A DNA stretch of 64,000 nucleotides from an uncultured Clostridium sp. (GTDB taxonomy: Bacteria; Bacillota; Clostridia; Clostridiales; Clostridiaceae): NCBI GenBank assembly GCA_937927335.1, contig CALBDU010000043.1, positions 45,956 through 109,955 of the forward strand, written 5' to 3'. Shown here piece after piece: positions 8,923 through 18,275 of the stretch (positions within the stretch are counted from its first letter, which is position 1; each line of letters begins with the position of its first letter). The position numbers were made by a program, and so were the translations under genes. The notes below the pieces were generated by a model. The model saw only the letters and a program-made list of their open reading frames with translations, was not told where the DNA came from and did not search any database.

Positions 8923-11028
8923 CTAAGACAGCTGATACCAGCACATTTCATGCAATGCTCTGGTGGCCATAACATATTTTAGCTTGTTTTCATCGTAGCC
9001 TTCCTGTATACCTGAGGTAAATACATTAATTACACAATCAAATTCCATTCCCTTAGCATAATAGGACGGAATTACAACCTCTCCTCCCTTATACAGGGAA
9101 TCCTCACTGTTGAAAATATTGATATGCATACTCTCTTTGATGCCATTGCCTATTATTTCAGCTTCCCTGATGGTTTTGCATATCACAGCTATACTTTCAT
9201 AGCCCTTTTCCTTATATTCCTTCAACTTAATAATAATACTCTCAGTGAGCATCTTAATGTCTGTAAAGTCTTTTGCCTGAACTTCTGAGCCTTTTCTTGC
9301 CAAAGGAACAATATCCATATTTTTTAAAAACTTTTTTGAATACTCCATTATCTGTGAGGTAGACCTGTAGCTTGTTTTCAGGTTAAAGTATTCTACATCA
9401 CAATCTGTATATAATTCATGAATATCCATCATTGGAACACCATCAGAGGCAGGAATTATTCTTTGGTTTACGTCTCCAGTTATAGTAAAGGATTTACAGC
9501 CGGTAATCTCCTTTAATACAGTAAATTGGAGTCTGGAAAAATCCTGGGCCTCATCTATTACTATATGCTTCACATCATAGCCAAGCTTAACTCCTGTAAG
9601 CTTGATATAAAGGTAAAGTATTGGTGATAAATCCTCAAAGGTCAACCTTTTGTATTGGTTGAACTTATTGTAGATATCCGTTATATCCGGGTTATCCAGC
9701 CAGCAAAGCTCCCTTTTTACCCTGACAGCTTCCTTTACTACTTCCTTGATGTTAATTTTCCTTATAAATTCCAGATGATTTTCCTCCAGCGCACGATCTC
9801 CTGCACCAAGAGAATTTACCTTTTCCTGATGTTTCCTGTTTATCTCATTAACCAGCCGATAACTTTCATCCTTAATTTTAGAGCGTATTATTCTTTTTAT
9901 TTTTATGCTTCTCCTGAAAAGGGGCATATCCTTAAAGTACTCCCTGAACATTTTTTCTATCTCATCACCAGCTACAATTATATTTCCATAAAATGATACA
10001 GCCTGTATTTTAAAATAGCTGTTGTCCAGGTCAGTGACAAAGTCTTTCAAGGTTTTTAAAAATTTATCAGATTCCTTATATTTAAATTCACTGATGTGCT
10101 TTTCATCACCATTAATAAAATTCTCCATGGATTCCTTAAAGGGAATTATATCTGCATTCCTGATAATACCTTCTGCAAATTCCATAAAGGTGGTCTGCCT
10201 TATTCCCGATTCCCCCAGGCTTGGCAGAACGGATGAGATATAATCCATGAATATGTTATTAGGCCCTATAATCAGCACTTTATTTTCAAGTATGCTTCTG
10301 TAATTGTAAAGCAGGTATGCAACTCTGTGAAGGGCCACAGTGGTTTTTCCGCTGCCAGCCACGCCGTTTATCACTATAGTCTTTGACCTGTCATATCTAA
10401 TTAACTTGTCTTGCTCCTCTTGTATTGTCATAATTATATCTTTTAATTTTTCCCCGGCATTTTTACTAAGCACCATTTGAAGTATTTCATCCTTTATTTC
10501 TGTGGATGAATCAAACATGCCCTCCAGATGGCCCTTCTTTATTATAAACTGCCTCTTTAGCAAAACATCTAAGTCCACCGTTCCTTTTGGGGCATTATAG
10601 CTTAACCTGCCCAGCTTTCCACCGTAAAATACCGATGCTATGGGAGCCCTCCAATCCACTACAAGGGGTTCAAAATCATTATCCCGGTTTAACCCGAACC
10701 TGCCTATATAGAACTGTTCCTCTTCACCGGTTTCATTAATAACCATCTTGGCAAAATAAGGTGTCTCCCTTAATATCGTCAGTTCCTTAAGCTTCTTGTC
10801 TATAAGTCTGAAGGCTTCTTCATTGATATATCTTTCGTGGTCAAAATATTCCGCTACCTGGTCTTCATCATCCTTAAATTCTTCCAGGGCCTGTTGCCTA
10901 TATTTAATTATAGATTCGGAAATTTTCTTTCTTTTATATATATAATTTAAGATTTCTTCTTTTATAATATTTTCAATATATTCGAGCCTTTGCTTTTCTT
11001 TTTCAAACTCAAAATTTTCCTTATCCAT
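8923..11028 (-). CDS. helD: HelD-like UvrD/Rep-family helicase (RNA polymerase recycling factor)
   Basis: The 701-aa protein has the HelD plan: a long charged N-terminal helical arm (about 1-90), then VVDWRAPIASVFY, a Walker A VAGSGKTTVALHRVAYL (about residue 225), VIDEAQDFSRLQF and TGDVNQRIIP, and a C-terminal domain ending in KLKYVMATRALHE. In Bacillus, HelD binds RNA polymerase and uses ATP to release stalled enzyme from DNA; this role is inferred by family. The start ATG is preceded by GAGAGGGG and lies 1 base after the ftsH stop, so the two are translationally coupled. Confidence 0.88.
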   Translation of the reverse strand: MDKENFEFEKEKQRLEYIENIIKEEILNYIYKRKKISESIIKYRQQALEEFKDDEDQVAEYFDHERYINEEAFRLIDKKLKELTILRETPYFAKMVINETGEEEQFYIGRFGLNRDNDFEPLVVDWRAPIASVFYGGKLGRLSYNAPKGTVDLDVLLKRQFIIKKGHLEGMFDSSTEIKDEILQMVLSKNAGEKLKDIIMTIQEEQDKLIRYDRSKTIVINGVAGSGKTTVALHRVAYLLYNYRSILENKVLIIGPNNIFMDYISSVLPSLGESGIRQTTFMEFAEGIIRNADIIPFKESMENFINGDEKHISEFKYKESDKFLKTLKDFVTDLDNSYFKIQAVSFYGNIIVAGDEIEKMFREYFKDMPLFRRSIKIKRIIRSKIKDESYRLVNEINRKHQEKVNSLGAGDRALEENHLEFIRKINIKEVVKEAVRVKRELCWLDNPDITDIYNKFNQYKRLTFEDLSPILYLYIKLTGVKLGYDVKHIVIDEAQDFSRLQFTVLKEITGCKSFTITGDVNQRIIPASDGVPMMDIHELYTDCDVEYFNLKTSYRSTSQIMEYSKKFLKNMDIVPLARKGSEVQAKDFTDIKMLTESIIIKLKEYKEKGYESIAVICKTIREAEIIGNGIKESMHINIFNSEDSLYKGGEVVIPSYYAKGMEFDCVINVFTSGIQEGYDENKLKYVMATRALHEMCWYQLS

Positions 11029-11029
11029 A

Positions 11030-12844
11030 TTACCCCTCTCTCACCATATCCATAAATTCATTTCCCATTAAAGTCTCCTTGTCAAGAAGCTTTTCAGATA
11101 TTTTCACCAAAAGCTCCTTATGAGCCTTGAGCAGGTTTACTGCTTCCTGGTGGGATGTCTTTATGATTTTCAGTGTTTCTTCATCAATAATAGCTGCCGT
11201 TTCAGCACTGCAGCTTTGAACCGGCCTGCCGTCAAGGTATCTGTTCTGCATAGATTCCAGTGCCATCATATCGAATCTTTCACTCATGCCATACATAGTT
11301 ACCATGCTTCTTGCCGTATGTGTAGCTCGTTCAATATCGTTGGCTGCGCCGGTGGATACAGAGCCGAATTCCACTTCCTCAGCTGCCCTTCCTCCAAGCA
11401 TAACAGCTATCTGACCCAGCATTTCATCCTTGGACAAAAGATACTTTTCTTCTGCAGGCAGCTGCATGGTGTAGCCAAGTGCTCCCATGGTCCTTGGAAC
11501 AATTGTGATTTTATGCACAGGATCAGTACTTTTTACCAATGCAGCAACCAGGGCATGACCCACCTCATGAAATGCTACAGTTCGTTTTTCCTTTGCAGAC
11601 ATAATACGGTCTTTCTTCTCTTTTCCTGCAATAATAACTTCAACCGCGTCCTCCAGGTCCTCCTGTATCACTTCCGTCCTGTTGTTTTTAACTGCTCTCA
11701 GGGCTGCTTCGTTTATAATATTTGCCAGGTCAGCCCCCACAGCTCCTGGGGTAGCCTTTGCCAGATCATTAATATTCACATCCTCAGACATTTTAACCCC
11801 TTTTGAATGTACTTTTAGTATATCTTCCCTTCCTTTAAGATCGGGACGGTCTACAATAACTCTGCGGTCAAACCTGCCGGGTCTAAGCAGAGCTTTATCC
11901 AATATCTCAGGTCTGTTAGTAGCTGCAAGTATTACAACCCCCTTTGAGGAGTCGAATCCATCCATTTCAGCCAGCAGCTGGTTAAGGGTCTGTTCCCTTT
12001 CATCATTGCCTCCGGTTATACCAGCATCCCTGGTTTTTCCAATTGCATCTATTTCATCAATAAATATGATGCAGGGAGCTTTTTCCTGTGCCTGCTCAAA
12101 TAAGTCCCTCACTCTGGAGGCTCCCATACCTACAAACATTTCAACAAAACCTGAGCCTGTTATGGAGAAAAACGGAACCTTTGCTTCTCCTGCCACTGCT
12201 TTTGCCAGTAATGTTTTTCCTGTACCTGGAGGTCCTACCAATAAAGCTCCCTTAGGCAGCTTTGCTCCAATATCCGTATATTTTTTAGGATTGTGAAGAA
12301 AGTCAACAATTTCTACCAAAGATTCCTTTGCCTCTTCCTGTCCTGCCACATCCTTAAAGTTAACCCCTGTTTCACTTTCACCATAAATCTTTGCAGTATT
12401 TTTCCCAAATGACATTACTCCGCTGCCCATCTTCTTATCAAGACGTCCAAAAAGCATTTTTCCGATAAATATCATCACAAGTATGGGAAGTATCCAGTTC
12501 AGCATTATACCCCTTACTGCACTGTTTTCCTGCTCCACGCCGCCATATTGGACCTTTGCTGCGTCCAGCTTCCTTAGAAGCTCCGGGTCAGATATGTTTT
12601 CAGTATAGAGTGTTTTCTTTCCCATAAAGCCTTCTTTTGGGTAAATGATTATCTTATCCTTGGATATTTGTACCTCATCAATCTTTTTATCATTGACATA
12701 GGATATAAAGTCACTGTATTTTACATGCTCAGACCTTATATTAACCATATAATCATTTAATGCAAATAAAATTAAGGCACCAATGATAAAATAAAATACT
12801 ATATATTTAAGCATATTGCCATCCATTTTTTTATTCTTAAACAT
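11030..12844 (-). CDS. ftsH: ATP-dependent zinc metalloprotease FtsH
   Basis: Membrane AAA+ protease that extracts and degrades membrane and regulatory proteins. In 604 aa it shows two N-terminal transmembrane segments (about 13-30 and 110-128) flanking an external domain, then the AAA module with VGPPGTGKTLLAKAVAGEA, the pore motif FVEMFVGMGASRVRDLF, CIIFIDEIDAIG and the second region of homology ATNRPEILDKALLRPGRFDR. The protease domain has the zinc site HEVGH, where the commonest form is HEAGH; the ligands are intact. GGAGG precedes the ATG. Its operon partners here are helD and argB. The genome may have another ftsH. Confidence 0.95.
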   Translation of the reverse strand: MFKNKKMDGNMLKYIVFYFIIGALILFALNDYMVNIRSEHVKYSDFISYVNDKKIDEVQISKDKIIIYPKEGFMGKKTLYTENISDPELLRKLDAAKVQYGGVEQENSAVRGIMLNWILPILVMIFIGKMLFGRLDKKMGSGVMSFGKNTAKIYGESETGVNFKDVAGQEEAKESLVEIVDFLHNPKKYTDIGAKLPKGALLVGPPGTGKTLLAKAVAGEAKVPFFSITGSGFVEMFVGMGASRVRDLFEQAQEKAPCIIFIDEIDAIGKTRDAGITGGNDEREQTLNQLLAEMDGFDSSKGVVILAATNRPEILDKALLRPGRFDRRVIVDRPDLKGREDILKVHSKGVKMSEDVNINDLAKATPGAVGADLANIINEAALRAVKNNRTEVIQEDLEDAVEVIIAGKEKKDRIMSAKEKRTVAFHEVGHALVAALVKSTDPVHKITIVPRTMGALGYTMQLPAEEKYLLSKDEMLGQIAVMLGGRAAEEVEFGSVSTGAANDIERATHTARSMVTMYGMSERFDMMALESMQNRYLDGRPVQSCSAETAAIIDEETLKIIKTSHQEAVNLLKAHKELLVKISEKLLDKETLMGNEFMDMVREG

Positions 12845-12862
12845 GAAATGTCCTCCAAAATT

Positions 12863-12887
12863 TATAATATAATAACATTATATTATA
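12863..12887. repeat. AT-rich perfect inverted repeat upstream of ftsH
   Basis: Arms TATAATATAAT and ATTATATTATA (11 bp each) surround AAC, between the M20 gene stop and the ftsH ribosome-binding site. It could contain a promoter or an operator; composition alone could also produce it. Confidence 0.4.
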
Positions 12888-12889
12888 TA

Positions 12890-14077
12890 TTATACAGAAT
12901 TTAAGTATAAAATTGCAATTTCACATAAAATTGCTGACGTTTTATGTATAATTTCCTCATCCACCATGAATTCCGGATTGTGTAGCGGATGAATGATTCC
13001 TTTTTCCTCATTATTGTTGCCCACAAATATAAAAGTACCAGGGACTCTTTCTTCAAAGCTTGAGAAATCTTCTCCCACCATAGTTGGTTTTTCAACTATT
13101 ATTACGTTTTTATCACCGATTATCCTTCCTGCGGCCCTGGCTGCCATTGAGGTGATTTCGGCATCGTTTATTACCGGCGGATGGTATGGCGTATATGTAA
13201 ATTCATAATTGGCGCCATTGGCTTCAGTAATTCCCTTAAGAATTTCCTCCATTATTCCTGGAATCTCCTCCCTGGTCTCATAGGATAATGTCCTTATTGT
13301 TCCTTCCAGATAGGCATTGTCAGGAATAATATTATGTGCTGTGCCTGCATTGAACTTTCCTATGGACAGCACTACTGGCTCAAGAGGGTCAGTCTTTCTG
13401 CTTATTACAGTCTGTAAGGCCATGTAAACCTCACATGCCGCTGCTATAGGATCAATACACTTATGGGGCTGGGCTCCGTGGCCTCCCTTTCCCAGTATGG
13501 TTATTTTAAAGTTATCCGTAGCTGCCATCAAAGCTCCGGATTTGACTCCTATCTTTCCAGACGGAATGCCAGGCCAGTTATGTGCCCCTATAACTGCATC
13601 CACTTTGGGATTTTCAAGTACACCCCCATGGATAGTCTTCTCAGCACCGCCTTCCTTTTCTTCTGCAGGCTGAAACAGGAACTTGATGGTGCCATGTATT
13701 TCATCCCTTAAGCCTGATAAAATTATAGCTGCTCCAATAAGCCAGGTCAGATGGGCATCATGGCCGCAGGCATGCATATATCCAGGGTAAATGGATTTAT
13801 ACTCCAATTCATTCAGTTCCATAATTTTCAGGCAATCCATATCTGCTCTCAACAATATGGTTTTACCAGGATATTTACCCTGAAGTACTCCTACCACCCC
13901 GGTTACTCCAACATTAGTTTTAACCTCAATATGGTATTGTTTAAGTATATCGGCAATTATCCCTGCTGTTCTGAATTCGTGTAGCCCTATTTCCGGATGC
14001 ATATGAATATCTCTTCGGATTTTAATAAGCATGTCTTTAATATCTTCTGATTTTTTAATTATTATATCCTCAAACAT
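12890..14077 (-). CDS. M20-family amidohydrolase (N-acyl-amino-acid / hippurate hydrolase type)
   Basis: A 395-aa M20 peptidase that should remove an N-acyl group from an amino acid or peptide using two zinc ions. Metal and catalytic residues are visible: MHACGHDAH with the first His/Asp pair, FQPAEEKEGG with the catalytic Glu pair, GAHNWPGIPSG and the C-terminal HPLHNPEF His. The dimerisation (lid) domain spans about residues 180-295 and begins GGHGAQPH. The family includes N-acetyldiaminopimelate deacetylase and hippurate and indole-3-acetyl-amino-acid hydrolases, and the sequence does not choose between them. It lies 45 bases before ftsH on the same strand. A lysine-synthesis role is conceivable, but nothing nearby supports it. 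Confidence 0.88.
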   Translation of the reverse strand: MFEDIIIKKSEDIKDMLIKIRRDIHMHPEIGLHEFRTAGIIADILKQYHIEVKTNVGVTGVVGVLQGKYPGKTILLRADMDCLKIMELNELEYKSIYPGYMHACGHDAHLTWLIGAAIILSGLRDEIHGTIKFLFQPAEEKEGGAEKTIHGGVLENPKVDAVIGAHNWPGIPSGKIGVKSGALMAATDNFKITILGKGGHGAQPHKCIDPIAAACEVYMALQTVISRKTDPLEPVVLSIGKFNAGTAHNIIPDNAYLEGTIRTLSYETREEIPGIMEEILKGITEANGANYEFTYTPYHPPVINDAEITSMAARAAGRIIGDKNVIIVEKPTMVGEDFSSFEERVPGTFIFVGNNNEEKGIIHPLHNPEFMVDEEIIHKTSAILCEIAILYLNSV

Positions 14078-14136
14078 TTTATAACCTCGCCTATTTAAAA
14101 CTAATAATATTATATACTAAATGTATGCATCATATC

Positions 14137-14166
14137 AAAAAAGGAATGAACAAAGTCCATTCCTCT
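14137..14166 (-). terminator. Terminator after proS
   Basis: On the minus strand GGAATG and CATTCC arms are followed by six T residues, immediately beyond the proS stop. Confidence 0.75.
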
Positions 14167-14172
14167 TATCAT

Positions 14173-15609
14173 TTAATATGCTCTTCCCCAGTAAACCAGT
14201 TCCTTTGCTTTTTTGCCGCAGCAAACGCAGGTTTCAGAAATATGCTCCTGCTCAAATGGTATACATCTGGAGCTTGCTCCAGTATCTTCTTTTATCTTTT
14301 CTTCACAGGCTGTGTCGCCGCACCACATTGCTCTAACGAAGCCTGATTTATTGTCTAATACATCCTTGATTTCTTCCATGGTTCTTGCATCTGTAGTTCT
14401 TGTCACCATGTCCTTCCTGGCTGCCTCAAGCATGGAGTTATGGATATCGTCCAAAAGTTCCTGTATTTTAGTTTCCAGCTGATCAAATGCTACTGCTATC
14501 TTTTCCCTGGTATCCCTTCTTACAAGTACAACCTGATTTTGTTCCAGATCCTTTGGTCCTATTTCAAGTCTTAATGGAACACCCTTCATTTCATATTCAC
14601 TGAACTTCCAGCCAGGCATTTTATCTGTTTCATCAAGTTTTACCCTGAAGTTTTTCTTTAATCTGTCTCTTAATTCCCTGGCCTTGTCAAGTACGCCTTC
14701 CTTGTGCTGTGCCACTGGTATAATAGCCAGCTGGATTGGTGCGATTCTTGGCGGCAGCTTTAAGCCGCTGTCATCACCATGTACCATTATTATAGCACCA
14801 ATGAGCCTTGTGGTAACTGCCCAGGTAGTATAGTGAGGGTACTGAAGTTTGCCATTCCTGTCAAGGAATTGAATATTAAAGGCTTCTGAGAAATTTGTTC
14901 CCAGGTAATGGGAGGTTCCTGCCTGAAGAGCCTTTCCGTCATGCATAAGACTTTCGATTGTATAGGTATCATCTGCCCCGGCAAACTTTTCCTTTTCAGT
15001 TTTCTTTCCTTTAACCACTGGCATAGCCAACATGTTTTCACATAATTCGGCATAAAGGTTAAGTATCATTTGAGTATGACCTTCAGCCTCCTGTTTGGTT
15101 TCATGAATTGTATGGCCTTCGTGCCAGAAGAATTCTGTAGTTCTTAAGAATGGTCTGGTGGTCTTTTCCCATCTTACTACTGAACACCACTGATAATAAA
15201 GCTTAGGAAGGTCCTTGTAGGATTGAACAATTTTTGCATAGTGCTCACAGAACAAGGTTTCTGAAGTAGGACGTACTACCAGCCTTTCTGCCAGCTCCTC
15301 GTCTCCTCCATGGGTTACCCAGGCAACCTCAGGTGCAAAGCCTTCCACATGATCCTTTTCCTTTTGAAGGAGGCTTTCTGGTATAAACATAGGCATAGCT
15401 ACTGCCTCATGGTCTGTTTCCTTAAATTTTTTATCCAGATAATTTTGTATTGCTTCCCATATTGCAAAACCGTAGGGACGTATTATCATACAGCCTCTGA
15501 CACTGGAGTAATCTGCCAGCTCAGCTTTTTTAACTATGTCTGTATACCATTGTGCAAAGTCAACATCCATTGGAGTAATTTCTTCTACGAATTTTTTTTC
15601 CTTTTCCAT
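14173..15609 (-). CDS. proS: Prolyl-tRNA synthetase, archaeal/eukaryal-like short form
   Basis: Charges tRNA-Pro. At 478 aa it is the type without the inserted editing domain. Class II motifs are present: motif 2 around YYQWCSVVRWEKTTRPFLRTTEFFWHEGHT split over residues 130-165, and motif 3 near GVPLRLEIGPKD. The C-terminal extension has the zinc-binding cysteines typical of this type (CGDTACEEK and CVCCGKK) and ends in a conserved Tyr (WGRAY). GGAGG precedes the ATG. It is a single-gene unit controlled by a proline T-box. Because this form lacks cis editing, a free-standing deacylase may be needed elsewhere. Confidence 0.96.
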   Translation of the reverse strand: MEKEKKFVEEITPMDVDFAQWYTDIVKKAELADYSSVRGCMIIRPYGFAIWEAIQNYLDKKFKETDHEAVAMPMFIPESLLQKEKDHVEGFAPEVAWVTHGGDEELAERLVVRPTSETLFCEHYAKIVQSYKDLPKLYYQWCSVVRWEKTTRPFLRTTEFFWHEGHTIHETKQEAEGHTQMILNLYAELCENMLAMPVVKGKKTEKEKFAGADDTYTIESLMHDGKALQAGTSHYLGTNFSEAFNIQFLDRNGKLQYPHYTTWAVTTRLIGAIIMVHGDDSGLKLPPRIAPIQLAIIPVAQHKEGVLDKARELRDRLKKNFRVKLDETDKMPGWKFSEYEMKGVPLRLEIGPKDLEQNQVVLVRRDTREKIAVAFDQLETKIQELLDDIHNSMLEAARKDMVTRTTDARTMEEIKDVLDNKSGFVRAMWCGDTACEEKIKEDTGASSRCIPFEQEHISETCVCCGKKAKELVYWGRAY

Positions 15610-15636
15610 TAATTTTCCTCCTTAAAAATTGAAATA

Positions 15637-15868
15637 AAAAAAGCCCCGGATCCCAAAAGGGACCGAAGCTGAATCGGCGGTACCACCCTGATTAATAAAT
15701 GCATGGCATTTATTCACTCAATTAAATAACGGTTTAAGCCGCTGTATCCTACTGCTACTTCAGTACAGATCTCCAAGGCAGGTTCGATAACCACTTTATA
15801 GGAATATTACACCAAATCTACTCCCTCTCTTAAAAAAGATATGATATCTACTAACCCTCTTCATCGAA
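15637..15868 (-). promoter_or_regulatory. T-box riboswitch, proline specifier (CCT), for proS
   Basis: On the minus strand the leader has the T-box sequence AGGGTGGTACCGCCG (15689-15675) and a Stem I with the AAGAGAGGGA element. The specifier context is GAA-CCT-GCC, giving the Pro codon CCT at 15782-15780. The terminator is a GGTCCC/GGGATC-type hairpin followed by TTTTTTT near 15637-15672. Uncharged tRNA-Pro should bind and allow readthrough into proS. The specifier agrees with the gene. This element fills the roughly 300-base gap between proS and metH. Confidence 0.95.
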
Positions 15869-15876
15869 TTTATTTT

Positions 15877-15905
15877 ATCATAAGTTATAAATTTTTATTT
15901 GTCAA
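15877..15905 (-). promoter_or_regulatory. SigA promoter of the proS T-box transcript
   Basis: On the minus strand TTGACA (15905-15900) and TATGAT (15882-15877) are separated by 17 bases and lie just upstream of Stem I. Confidence 0.8.
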
Positions 15906-15908
15906 CAC

Positions 15909-18275
15909 CTATTTCAATAATTTTTGCGCAATTGATACTGATTCCTTGGCATCCCTGCCGTAATAATCCGCGCCTATGGACTTTGCATAGCCTTCGTTTA
16001 GAACTGCTCCTCCAGCCATAACTCTGCAGTGAGGGCAGTTTTCCTTAACATAGGCTATGGTTTCTTCCATATTTGCAACTGTGGTGGTCATAAGGGCGCT
16101 TAATCCAATAAGCTTTACGCCGCTTTTTAAAGCCTCTTCCACAACCCTTTCCTTTGGTACATCCTTACCCAGATCTATTACCTCGAAGCCATAGCTTTCC
16201 AGGAGCACCTTCACAATATTTTTTCCTATATCATGTACATCCCCCTTTACAGTGGCAAGGATTATCTTTTCTGCACCAGCATTACTTTGGGGATTAACTT
16301 CAATTTTTTCCTTTAAAACCCCAAATGCAGCCTTTACGGTTTCTGCGGACTGAATCAGCTGAGGCAGGAAAATCTCACCCTTTTCATACCTTTCTCCAAC
16401 GTGGTCCAGCGCGGGAATAATTTGATTATTTATAATATCCAGCGGATTATTGCTTTTAAGCAGCTCTAGAGTTTTTTCCCCGGCCTCGTCCCTTAACCCT
16501 CTTTCAATAATGTGGAACATGCTCTGTTCCTTTTTCTCCTGAGGCTTTGTGACTGATCCTTGTTCACCGCTATACAGCCTGACATAGTTTTCGCAGTTTA
16601 CATCCTCATTCCAAAGCACTTTAAAGGCGTTTACCACATCCATCATGGCTTTATCCAATGGATTTAATATTGGAAGGTCCAAGCCTCCGCACAGGGCTGC
16701 AGATAAAAACGTCCTGTTAATCAAACCCCTTTCCGGCAAGCCGAAGGATACATTTGAAACTCCAAGCACCGTTTTGACTCCAAGCCTCTCTTTAACCATA
16801 GCCAGAGCTTTAACTGTCTCTCTTACCTCTTTCTGTTGTGCGGCTGCAGTAAGTGTAAGACAGTCTATATATATATTGCTCCTTTTTATTCCATACTCCT
16901 CAGCCTTTTTAACTATTTTCTCAGCTATTTTAACTCTTTCCTCAGCAGAAGAAGGAATTCCTTTGGAGTCAAGGGTAAGTCCAACCACCGCTGCCCCGTA
17001 TTTTTTTACTACTGGCAGCACGGCGTCCAGGATATTATCTTCACCGTTAACAGAATTTACTATAGCCTTTCCATTGTATATTCTCAAGGCTTTTTCGATT
17101 ACAGCAGGATTGCTTGAGTCTATTTGAAGGGGAACATCCAATATGGATTGTATTTCCTCAATTACATTTGCCATAACAGATGCTTCATCAATACCCGGCA
17201 GCCCTACGTTAACATCAAGTATGTCGGCCCCAGCCTCAACCTGGGCTACAGCCTCCCTGATTATGTAATCAAGATCATTGTTTTTCAATGCTTCCTTAAA
17301 CAATCTCTTTCCCGTTGGATTAATTCTTTCTCCAATTATCCTTACACCATCTACAGCTACCACTTTAGTTGGTGTGCATACAGCTGAAATTTCCTTTGCT
17401 GCAGCCGGTTTTGCCTCTAACCCTTCTACGGCGCTGCGAAGTGCCTTGATATGATCATCAGTGGTTCCGCAGCAGCCTCCAAGTATCCTGGCGCCCCTTT
17501 CAGCAAATTTCCTCATGGAGACTGCAAATTCCTCCGGAGTTACCTTATACACCGTATGTCCTCCGCATACACAGGGTATACCGGCATTAGGCTGTATCAT
17601 AACCGGTATATTGGCAAAATCAATTATTTTATTTACTATAGGCTCCATTTCCAAAGGTCCTAAAGAACAGTTTATTCCCACTGCATCCACCCCCAGGCCC
17701 TCTGCCACAAGAAGCATTGCCTCTGCACTGCAGCCTGTAAAGGTTCTTCCTCCTTGCTCAAAGCTCATGGTAAAAAATACGGGCAGGCCTGAATTCTCTT
17801 TTGCAGCCAGTATCGCAGCCTTAGACTCATACAAATCTGTCATGGTTTCTATAAGAATAAGGTCAACTCCGCTTTTAACCCCCTGCACAACCTGCCTTTT
17901 AAATATTTCATAAGCTCTTTCAAAGCTTAAGGTTCCCATGGGCTTTAAAAGCTCTCCTATAGGTCCTATATCAAGAGCAACGTAAGCATCTCCTCCAGCT
18001 ATGGCTTCTCTTGCATCACTTACTGCCGCATCTATAACCTCCTCCACTGTAAAACCTGATGTTTTAAGTTTTATCTCGTTGGCCCCGAAGGTATTGGTGG
18101 TTATAACCATTGCTCCTGCTTCAAGATACTTTTTGTGTATACCGATTATTTTGTTTTTATCCCTGATATTTAATATTTCTGGCAGTTCCCCAGTGTTCAG
18201 GCCTGCCTTTTGCAGCATTGTACCCATGGCCCCGTCAAAAATCACAAATCCGCTTTTCAGATGTTCCCTAAGCAT
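15909..18275 (-). CDS. metH: Cobalamin-dependent methionine synthase lacking the reactivation domain
   Basis: Transfers the methyl group of methyl-THF to homocysteine through cobalamin. The 788 aa contain three of the four MetH modules: homocysteine-binding barrel (about 1-285) with zinc cysteines in GINCSLG and GGCCGTT; pterin-binding barrel (about 305-570) with IGERINPTGK; and B12 cap plus Rossmann domain (about 585-788) with GDVHDIGKNIV, whose His coordinates cobalt. The AdoMet-binding reactivation domain of the E. coli-type enzyme is missing and is supplied by the preceding gene. Its ATG overlaps that gene's stop by one base (TAATG), indicating translational coupling. Confidence 0.95.
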   Translation of the reverse strand: MLREHLKSGFVIFDGAMGTMLQKAGLNTGELPEILNIRDKNKIIGIHKKYLEAGAMVITTNTFGANEIKLKTSGFTVEEVIDAAVSDAREAIAGGDAYVALDIGPIGELLKPMGTLSFERAYEIFKRQVVQGVKSGVDLILIETMTDLYESKAAILAAKENSGLPVFFTMSFEQGGRTFTGCSAEAMLLVAEGLGVDAVGINCSLGPLEMEPIVNKIIDFANIPVMIQPNAGIPCVCGGHTVYKVTPEEFAVSMRKFAERGARILGGCCGTTDDHIKALRSAVEGLEAKPAAAKEISAVCTPTKVVAVDGVRIIGERINPTGKRLFKEALKNNDLDYIIREAVAQVEAGADILDVNVGLPGIDEASVMANVIEEIQSILDVPLQIDSSNPAVIEKALRIYNGKAIVNSVNGEDNILDAVLPVVKKYGAAVVGLTLDSKGIPSSAEERVKIAEKIVKKAEEYGIKRSNIYIDCLTLTAAAQQKEVRETVKALAMVKERLGVKTVLGVSNVSFGLPERGLINRTFLSAALCGGLDLPILNPLDKAMMDVVNAFKVLWNEDVNCENYVRLYSGEQGSVTKPQEKKEQSMFHIIERGLRDEAGEKTLELLKSNNPLDIINNQIIPALDHVGERYEKGEIFLPQLIQSAETVKAAFGVLKEKIEVNPQSNAGAEKIILATVKGDVHDIGKNIVKVLLESYGFEVIDLGKDVPKERVVEEALKSGVKLIGLSALMTTTVANMEETIAYVKENCPHCRVMAGGAVLNEGYAKSIGADYYGRDAKESVSIAQKLLK

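Noticed and set aside
11120..12296. Long plus-strand frames (228 and 204 codons) opposite ftsH
   Set aside because: They are antisense to a strongly conserved FtsH and have no ribosome-binding site or recognisable domain.
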